Source of the DNA: Bacteriovoracales bacterium
Lineage (GTDB): Bacteria; Bdellovibrionota; Bacteriovoracia; Bacteriovoracales; Bacteriovoracaceae
Length of the DNA stretch: 40,372 nucleotides
Direction of reading: 5' to 3'
NCBI GenBank assembly: GCA_026713835.1
Contig: JAPONP010000061.1
Location: 1 to 40,372 of the forward strand
The translations under genes were made by a program, and so were the position numbers. Shown here one piece after another: positions 16,032 to 22,907 of this stretch. Below the pieces are notes generated by a model. That model was given only the letters and a program-made list of their open reading frames with translations. It did not search any database and had not been told where the DNA came from. How positions within the stretch are numbered: position 1 is the stretch's first letter; every line of letters starts with the position of its first letter.

Positions 16032-17498
16032 ATGGGCCGCCAACTCAAACTCAAAGATTTTACCCCCAAAGATTATGAGGAATTTTCCATTCGCCTCCAC
16101 ACTCAACTCCAGGAGTTGAGAGAGGGCATTAAGGGGTCTTCATTCAATAAGAGGCATTTTAGCTTAGGGGCAGAACTCGAAGTCTATCTGGTTGACGATG
16201 AAGGCCGTCCTGCCAATGTCAATGAGGAGATTTTGGAAGCGGCCCGGGATCCTCGGCTTACCCCCGAGATCAACCGCTACAACCTAGAACTCAACTTCAC
16301 TCCCGTTGACGGTTGCCACGGTGCCCTCTTCAATCCTCTCGAAAAGGAGATGTACTCTCTTTTTGATACGGTCCAAGGACACGCCCGAAAGCTGGGAGCC
16401 GATATCGTTCCCATCGGCATCCTGCCCACCTTGGAAAAGGGTCACCTGGAAGAGGGCAGCATGATGACGGATCGGGATCGCTACCACGCCTTGAGAAAGA
16501 GCTTGTGTGGGCCCGAGGACAAGCCTTATAAAATCAATATCACGGGCCTTGACACCCTCACCCTGAGCGGCAAGGGAGTCTGCGTCGAGGGGGCCAATAC
16601 CTCCTTTCAGATCCACTTGCGTTTGCCTGCCGACGAGTTTACGGACTATTTCAATGCGGCCCAATTGGCCACTCCTCTTTTTTTGGCCCTCTCGGCTAAT
16701 TCTCCTCTGGTTTTAGGGCATCGTCTCTGGCAAGAATCCCGAATCGCTTTGTTTAAACAAAGTGTGGATTTTAGGGATCACGAAAACCCGGAGTGGAAAC
16801 AGCCCTCTAGGGTTTCCTTTGGTTATGGTTGGGCCCGCAAGGAGGCCTGGGAACTCTTTATGGAGAGCGTGGCCCTCTATCCACCCCTTCTTCCCGTCAT
16901 TAACGACCTAGACGAGTCCGACTCCACAACTCTTTTTGAGCTTTGCCTTCATCACGGAACCATTTGGCCTTGGAATCGGGCCGTCTATGGGGCCGGAGAT
17001 GAGGGGCATTTGAGAATCGAGTTTAGAAGCCTTCCCGCAGGTCCTTCCATCGTCGATATGATGGCTAATGCGGTCTTGGCCATAGGACTTACCCTAGGCT
17101 TTAAAGATACCATCGACTACTACAGCGCTCGGCTCCCCTTTCGTTTTGCCGAATACAATTTTTATCGAGCGGCCCAACGGGGACTCGGGGCCAGGTTGAT
17201 TTGGCCCAAGGTCGGCCAAGGTGGGGTTCTCGAACGTCCCATAACCGATATCATCCAAGAATTTCTTCCCGTGGCCCGGGAGGGATTGAAGCGATTGGAA
17301 ACGTGCCCCGATGAGATCGATCGCTTGTGGAAAATCGTCGAGCAGCGTTTTGAAAAAAGGACCACCGGGGCCAAATGGCAATTGGATCGCTTTGAACATT
17401 ACCGCAAGAACTGTTCCGTCGAGGAGTCTTGCCATCGAATGTTAGTGGACTATAGGAATAATATGATGGCCCGTGGGTCTGTGGTTGACTGGTGTTGA
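16032..17498 (+). CDS. Glutamate-cysteine ligase family (GCS2 / carboxylate-amine ligase)
   Basis: LGAELEVYLVDDEG, NRYNLELNFTP, NITGLDTLTLSGKGVCVEGANTSFQIHLRLPADEF, ALSANSPLVLGHRLWQESRIALFKQ, LRIEFRSLPAGPSIVDMMAN. ATG at 16032 preceded by AAGGAG. Confidence 0.88.
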   Translation: MGRQLKLKDFTPKDYEEFSIRLHTQLQELREGIKGSSFNKRHFSLGAELEVYLVDDEGRPANVNEEILEAARDPRLTPEINRYNLELNFTPVDGCHGALFNPLEKEMYSLFDTVQGHARKLGADIVPIGILPTLEKGHLEEGSMMTDRDRYHALRKSLCGPEDKPYKINITGLDTLTLSGKGVCVEGANTSFQIHLRLPADEFTDYFNAAQLATPLFLALSANSPLVLGHRLWQESRIALFKQSVDFRDHENPEWKQPSRVSFGYGWARKEAWELFMESVALYPPLLPVINDLDESDSTTLFELCLHHGTIWPWNRAVYGAGDEGHLRIEFRSLPAGPSIVDMMANAVLAIGLTLGFKDTIDYYSARLPFRFAEYNFYRAAQRGLGARLIWPKVGQGGVLERPITDIIQEFLPVAREGLKRLETCPDEIDRLWKIVEQRFEKRTTGAKWQLDRFEHYRKNCSVEESCHRMLVDYRNNMMARGSVVDWC

Positions 17499-18484
17499 GT
17501 TCATGGGACCCGCAGTCCCTCTCCCAAGACATTCCTTCCTGTCCTCGAGAGTTTTTAAAACAATTGGGCGGCCCTACGGTTATGTGCCTTCCCGGTGAGG
17601 ATTCGAGTCGCACTCGCGTTCTCGTGACTCTCACCCACGGCCATGAGTCCTCGGGTTTTAAGGCCCTCCACCTCTGGCTACGGTCGGGTCGGCGGCCCAA
17701 AGTCGATATCGTCGTCATTTTGGGAGGGGTCAAGGCCGCCCTCATGGACCCCCCGTTTTATTACCGCCATCCTCCGGGGGAAAGGGACCTCAACCGCTGT
17801 TTTTCCTCTCCTTACGAGGATGAGCCGGGCCGTTTGGCCCGAGAAATCTTGGAGTGTATAGGGGGGTATGATCCTGAGGCCGTGTTGGATATGCACAATA
17901 CCTCGGCCCCTACCCCTCCCTTTGCGGTGATTTATGGGGACGATCCGGCCAAGCAAAATCTAGCGGGAGTTTTTGTGGACAACTTGATCATCTCGAACCT
18001 CAAGTTGGGATCCCTTATGGAACAAGACCTCGCCTGTCCGGTCATCACCCTCGAAGTGGGAGGCCATCGCGACCCAAAATCTCAAGACCTGGCCGTGATG
18101 AGTTTGGAGCGCTACTTTTTAAAAGATAATCTCCTGGAAACACCCACCGACATAAGGGTCTTTCGCAACTCTTTACGGCTGGAGCTAGCACCGGGACGAA
18201 GTCTTGGATTTTCCGACTCCCCTCTCCCGGATCTTGCGGTTACGATCAGAAACGATATCGATTCTCTCAATTTTTTTTCCATAGACACGGGCCAACTTTT
18301 GGGATGGGCCAGCGACCTGAATCATCTCAGGATAAGGGGTACGGATGACGGAAATGCCGGGCGCTACTTCACCCTACGCCGAGGAGGACTCTATCCGAAG
18401 GCCCCCATGACTCTTTTTATGGCGAGTATGCGATCCGATATCGCCGCTTCCGATTGCGTTTTCTATTTTAGTTCCAAAATTTAG
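17492..18484 (+). CDS. Succinylglutamate desuccinylase/aspartoacylase family protein
   Basis: 330 aa; VLVTLTHGHESSGFKAL, GERDLNRCF, EAVLDMHNTSAPTPPFAVI, CPVITLEVGGHRDP. GTG start overlaps the GCS2 stop. Confidence 0.85.
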   Translation: MLSSWDPQSLSQDIPSCPREFLKQLGGPTVMCLPGEDSSRTRVLVTLTHGHESSGFKALHLWLRSGRRPKVDIVVILGGVKAALMDPPFYYRHPPGERDLNRCFSSPYEDEPGRLAREILECIGGYDPEAVLDMHNTSAPTPPFAVIYGDDPAKQNLAGVFVDNLIISNLKLGSLMEQDLACPVITLEVGGHRDPKSQDLAVMSLERYFLKDNLLETPTDIRVFRNSLRLELAPGRSLGFSDSPLPDLAVTIRNDIDSLNFFSIDTGQLLGWASDLNHLRIRGTDDGNAGRYFTLRRGGLYPKAPMTLFMASMRSDIAASDCVFYFSSKI

Positions 18485-19410
18485 CGGAGGATTTCCTTTT
18501 TTTCGGCTTTTTCTTCTCTCTGGCGAGATAGGGACTCTCGGGTCGATACCCAAAGTGAAGAGTCATTAAGGAAGGGTTCAAGTCCCTCATCTTTACATGT
18601 CTTGACTATGCTTCTTGCTATTTCATAGGGAAGAATATCGGTGTCCGTTCCTAAGTCGCGTTTTTTCGTTAGCCTATAGTATTTTTGATCAAGCCCTTGA
18701 GATTTGGCTTTAGCGAAATCGGCCTCAAAAAGATGATCCTTTTCAAATATCTTTACAAGCTGACCGCCAAGTTTTCTAAACTCTTTAGAGCAAAAACTCT
18801 TTGCCTCCCTGTAATTCTTTAAAATATCACTCGTGCTTTTGCAGATATCAATGTGAGCAAGCCGGTTATGGCTTGACGAAGATACGTGATTATCCATTGG
18901 GCCAAGATGTTTTATCTGCACGAGGACACATTGCCCATTTCTAACCTCAAACTTAAGACGTCGCCCTTGTCCTCTTGCGTTATTACCTCTTTTACCCTTG
19001 CGGCCCCCAATTGTGTGATAGTAGCCGATCTCTTTTATGTTTTTGCTTTTGGAGTCTCTTAGGATTTCAATGTCTATATCCTCATAGTCACTGCCAGCAC
19101 TCACCCTTGTTTGCAGGAATCGGCCATTATATGTTTCTTTTTCCTCCATACTTTTAACTTCTGGTGAGATTCTAATCCTGCCATCAGGTAGAATCTTAAA
19201 GTAATCATATTTGCGAGAGAGTGTGGAAATGGTAGCATTGTAAGGATCTACATGAACGGGAAGATTGGCGCATTTTGAATAGTCGACTCCGCTAGGTTGT
19301 CCACTGAGCATTCTTTCTGAATTAGCCCAAACCGCATTTCCTCCTTTACCCAAACTCCCTATGGGCCCCCATAAAACCGTAGCCAGAATAAACGCTTTCA
19401 TTATAACCAT
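18481..19410 (-). CDS. Secreted protein of unknown function
   Basis: Likely start MVIMKAFILATVLWGPIGSLGKGG at 19410, preceded by GAGGAG; signal-peptide-like N-terminus; no family recognised. Confidence 0.65.
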   Translation of the reverse strand: MVIMKAFILATVLWGPIGSLGKGGNAVWANSERMLSGQPSGVDYSKCANLPVHVDPYNATISTLSRKYDYFKILPDGRIRISPEVKSMEEKETYNGRFLQTRVSAGSDYEDIDIEILRDSKSKNIKEIGYYHTIGGRKGKRGNNARGQGRRLKFEVRNGQCVLVQIKHLGPMDNHVSSSSHNRLAHIDICKSTSDILKNYREAKSFCSKEFRKLGGQLVKIFEKDHLFEADFAKAKSQGLDQKYYRLTKKRDLGTDTDILPYEIARSIVKTCKDEGLEPFLNDSSLWVSTRESLSRQREEKAEKKEILR

Positions 19411-19689
19411 TTTTCTCCTCCAGGCTAAATCGACATCACGAAGATGGAGATTATAGTTTATCACTTCTTTTGTTCGAGTGTTTGGCTCATGCGTCACTCC
19501 CTTTCAGGTTCTGATACGCATAAAAATACTTGATTTTTTACCTGTGATAAAAAACTTCGTAGGGCGTCTCTTTAAAAGGCTTCCATTTCTTTTTGCCTTT
19601 TTTTCAATGCTATGTAGGTAGGAAGGGAGAACAAGTGACATAGATGGTTCCAATTAGACATTTAATTGTCGATATAGTACCATGGGGCT

Positions 19690-20868
19690 ATGAGGGTTCA
19701 AAGATACCGCAAAAGAGACGCCGAAGTTATTCTAAAGGAATTGGCCGGGAGTTATCCCGTTGTTTCCGTGACCGGGCCACGGCAATCGGGAAAGACCACC
19801 CTCGTGCGCACCCTCTTTCCCCACAAAAGCTATGTGAATCTAGAAGATCTGGAACTTAGAAATTATGCCAAACAAGACCCCAAGGGATTTCTCGGCAAAT
19901 ACCAAAAAGTGGGGGCCATTATCGATGAAGTCCAAAATGTCCCGGAGCTTTTTTCCTACCTACAAGTCTTGGTGGATAAATCTCGTCAAATGGGGCAATT
20001 TATCCTCATCGGTTCCCAACAGTTTTCCCTGATGTCCAATATCTCCCAGTCCCTAGCGGGGAGGGTGGGATTATTAGAACTTCTCCCTTTTTCTCTAAGT
20101 GAACTTCGCTCGGAGCAAAAAAGTTTAGAGGAGACACTTTATAGGGGATTCTACCCTCCTCTCCACGATAGATCCATTCGTACTCACCTATGGCATGGGG
20201 ATTACATTAGGACTTATATTGAAAGAGATGTGCGTAAACTCATCAATATCAAAGACCTTTCCCTCTTTCAAAACTTTTTGAGTTTATGCGCAGCCAGAAA
20301 TGGGCAATTAATCAATATGTCGGAATTGGGTTCTCATATTGGTATAGATGCAAGAACAGTGAAATCTTGGTTGTCTATTCTAGAAGCGAGTTACCTCATC
20401 TTTTTACTTCGGCCTCATCACAGAAACTTCTCTAAAAAGATAATTAAAACTCCTAAAATTTATTTTTATGACTCCGGATTGATATGTTACCTGCTTCAAA
20501 TAAAAGCAGAGGATATTCACCTTTCCCCCTACAAAGGTCCCCTTTTTGAATCTATGATTATTAGTGAATTTAAAAAGCTTAGCATGAACCACCGCCATGA
20601 TCTTGAATTCTATTTTTGGAAAAATAACAAAGGCATTGAAGTTGACCTGCTCTTTCAAAAAAGTATGAAACTCTATCCCATTGAAATAAAATCCGGAAAA
20701 ACTATGCAAGAATCATTTTTAAAAAACTTAAAGGTTTACCGAGAGCTTGTGGCCGATGATCTAGGAAAACCCTTTCTCATCTACGGGGGAGATGAACCCC
20801 AATCGAGAAACAAAATTGAAGTGTTATCTTGGAAAAACCTCGCCCCTCTAATGGCCATATTGACGTAG
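19690..20868 (+). CDS. AAA_14/DUF4143 ATP-binding protein
   Basis: 392 aa; Walker A GPRQSGKTTLVR, Walker B AIIDEVQNVPELFSYLQVLVD, IGSQQFSLM, GRVGLLELLPFSLSEL; C-terminal DUF4143-like FYFWKNNKGIEVDLLF. Confidence 0.92.
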   Translation: MRVQRYRKRDAEVILKELAGSYPVVSVTGPRQSGKTTLVRTLFPHKSYVNLEDLELRNYAKQDPKGFLGKYQKVGAIIDEVQNVPELFSYLQVLVDKSRQMGQFILIGSQQFSLMSNISQSLAGRVGLLELLPFSLSELRSEQKSLEETLYRGFYPPLHDRSIRTHLWHGDYIRTYIERDVRKLINIKDLSLFQNFLSLCAARNGQLINMSELGSHIGIDARTVKSWLSILEASYLIFLLRPHHRNFSKKIIKTPKIYFYDSGLICYLLQIKAEDIHLSPYKGPLFESMIISEFKKLSMNHRHDLEFYFWKNNKGIEVDLLFQKSMKLYPIEIKSGKTMQESFLKNLKVYRELVADDLGKPFLIYGGDEPQSRNKIEVLSWKNLAPLMAILT

Positions 20869-20916
20869 ATGATTTGGCCCAAAGATAATAGTTCAAATTG
20901 ATCGGTGTTTATTATT

Positions 20917-20939
20917 GAGAACAGGGGGGGGGCGTTCTC
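20917..20939 (+). other. Hairpin with a G9 homopolymer loop
   Basis: GAGAAC (20917-20922) and GTTCTC (20934-20939) flank A-G9-C. Confidence 0.6.
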
Positions 20940-20964
20940 GTCCCGTCGGTCATTTACGCATCCT

Positions 20965-20981
20965 CCCGTGGACACCACGGG
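20965..20981 (+). promoter_or_regulatory. Perfect hairpin upstream of cmoA
   Basis: CCCGTGG-ACA-CCACGGG ends 22 nt before the cmoA ATG at 21004. Confidence 0.45.
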
Positions 20982-21003
20982 CGCCCAATGATACAAGGCG
21001 TCT

Positions 21004-21735
21004 ATGAAGGAAGACACCTATTTTGACCGCCCCATGAAGGCGGTTCCCCCCTTCGCCTTTAACCAAGGGGTGGCCGATTGTTTTGACGATATGGTGTCTC
21101 GCTCCGTTCCCTATTACGGGGAGATTCACCGAATCCTCGTGGATCTTCTTCCCTATAGGATTCGTCCCGAAGATCGCATCTATGATTTGGGCTGTTCCAC
21201 GGGAACGGTGATCCGGCTCCTTTCCGATCATCTCAAAGGGCAGAGCGTGAGCTTTGTAGGCCTTGACCAGTCGTCTCCTATGGTGAGCAAGGCCCGGAAA
21301 AAATGCGCTTCCTGTGAACATCCCATCACTTGGGTTTGTGAGGATATCTTGGATCACTTATTCCTGGAAAGTGGACTCGTGGTGATGAACTACACCTTAC
21401 AATTTATCGACAAATCCCATAGGGCCTCACTCATGGAAAAAATCTATCGTTCTTTGAGAGTGGGCGGGACGTTTTTTCTTTGCGAAAAAATCGAGTCCAA
21501 AGACGAAGAGATCGAGCGCTTCCAGTCCCAACTCTACCGGGATTTTAAAAGAAGGAATGGTTATTCGGAATTGGAGATCGCTCAAAAGCGCGAGGCCTTG
21601 GAAAACGTACTCGTGCCCTTGCCCCCCGAGTCCCAATTGAATCTTTTAAAATCGGCCGGTTTCGATCATGTGGATATGATCTTTCGTTGGTTCAACTTCG
21701 CCTGTTTTATAGGGATCAAGGCCCGTGGGACTTGA
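21004..21735 (+). CDS. cmoA: Carboxy-S-adenosyl-L-methionine synthase
   Basis: 243 aa; FAFNQGVADCFDDMVSRSVPYYGEIHRIL, YDLGCSTGTVIRLL, VVMNYTLQFID. Confidence 0.93.
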   Translation: MKEDTYFDRPMKAVPPFAFNQGVADCFDDMVSRSVPYYGEIHRILVDLLPYRIRPEDRIYDLGCSTGTVIRLLSDHLKGQSVSFVGLDQSSPMVSKARKKCASCEHPITWVCEDILDHLFLESGLVVMNYTLQFIDKSHRASLMEKIYRSLRVGGTFFLCEKIESKDEEIERFQSQLYRDFKRRNGYSELEIAQKREALENVLVPLPPESQLNLLKSAGFDHVDMIFRWFNFACFIGIKARGT

Positions 21736-22675
21736 ATACCTGAAAGATTTTCCGGGCGCTATAGACTTTGACACCTTAGAGCGGATCAAAAGCGAGCGGG
21801 AGAAGGGATGGGACTTGGGTCTAGGGCCAAAGTATCGAAACATTCTTTCAAAACTGCCTCGGGTTTTGGGGAATGTGAAGGTGGCGGGCGGGGCCGTGAG
21901 TGTGGAAGGAGATATCGGCGCTCAAGAGAGGGAGGTTATCGAGAGGGGGGCCCTTGAACTTAAAAATTGGAGGAAGGGCCCTTTTGAACTCTTTGGGCTT
22001 TTGATCGATAGCGAGTGGCGAAGTGATCTCAAGTGGAATCGGTTAAAGAGTAAACTCGGGGACCTCAGTGGGCAAACGGTTTTGGATATCGGATGCAATA
22101 ACGGCCACTTCATGTATCAAATGAAAGAGGCCGGGTCCCGGAATGTTTTGGGAATCGACCCCACCATTCATTTTTGCGCCCAATTTCGGTTTGTCCAACA
22201 CTTTGCTCAAGTTAAAGGCCTCCATTTTGAACTCTTTGGCGTTGATGAGTTGACTTCGTTTCGCCACGTTTTCGATACGGTTTTTTCCCTTGGGATTCTC
22301 TACCATCACCCCCATCCTCTCAAACAATTAAAAGATATCCACGAGGCCTTAAGGCCCGGGGGACGATTGATTTTGGAAACCATTGGCCTTGAAGGAGAGT
22401 CCCCCGTCTCCTTTTGTCCCGTGGATCGGTATGCGGGAATGAAAAAGATATGGTTTATCCCGACCCTTCCCGTTCTCCTCCACTGGATGAAAAAATCTCT
22501 TTTTACGGATATCGAAGTGATCTCCACCGAGTGGGAAGGAGAGAGTGAGCAGCGATCGACCCCATGGTCGGCCCCCGTCTCCTATCGAGATTTTTTAAAT
22601 CCTCGCGACAAAAACAAAACAGTCGAAGGTCATCCCGCTCCTCTTCGGTTTATCGTTCAGGGAAGAAAAAGGTAA
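21725..22675 (+). CDS. cmoB: tRNA U34 carboxymethyltransferase
   Basis: 316 aa; WRSDLKWNRL, VLDIGCNNGHFMYQMKEAGSRNVLGIDPTIHFCAQF, FSLGILYHHPHPLKQL, RSTPWSAPVSYRDFLNP, KTVEGHPAPLR. Confidence 0.95.
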   Translation: MGLEYLKDFPGAIDFDTLERIKSEREKGWDLGLGPKYRNILSKLPRVLGNVKVAGGAVSVEGDIGAQEREVIERGALELKNWRKGPFELFGLLIDSEWRSDLKWNRLKSKLGDLSGQTVLDIGCNNGHFMYQMKEAGSRNVLGIDPTIHFCAQFRFVQHFAQVKGLHFELFGVDELTSFRHVFDTVFSLGILYHHPHPLKQLKDIHEALRPGGRLILETIGLEGESPVSFCPVDRYAGMKKIWFIPTLPVLLHWMKKSLFTDIEVISTEWEGESEQRSTPWSAPVSYRDFLNPRDKNKTVEGHPAPLRFIVQGRKR

Positions 22676-22811
22676 CGGCTCACCCATTTGGCGATCTTGG
22701 CAGTCGTCTGCCTCATCACTCCCTGCGGCGTACTTAAAGTACGCCTCAGTCGTTCTTCGTTGTCTCCTACCAATCTCATCCAAATGGATGGCAGTTACAT
22801 TGCCTTTATTA
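22671..22811 (+). repeat. Structured dispersed repeat, copy 2 (diverged)
   Basis: GGTAACGGCTCACCCATTTGGCGATCTTGGCAGTCGTCTGCC...CTCCTACCAATCTCATCCAAATGGATGGCAGTTACATTGCCTTTATT aligns over its length with the terminal copies; substitutions in stems are compensated. Confidence 0.93.
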
Positions 22812-22907
22812 CAGTTTTTGCTAGAGGTGCAAGCAGTTACAGAAAAAGACCCTAGAGCCTAGCTATTTTTGGGATTATTGATTACCCTCTAGGTAAGAGG
22901 GGGTAGC

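Noticed and set aside
22671-22811. CRISPR repeat or tRNA gene
   Set aside because: No regular spacing or spacers, and no acceptor stem, T-loop or anticodon arrangement; a dispersed structured repeat fits better.
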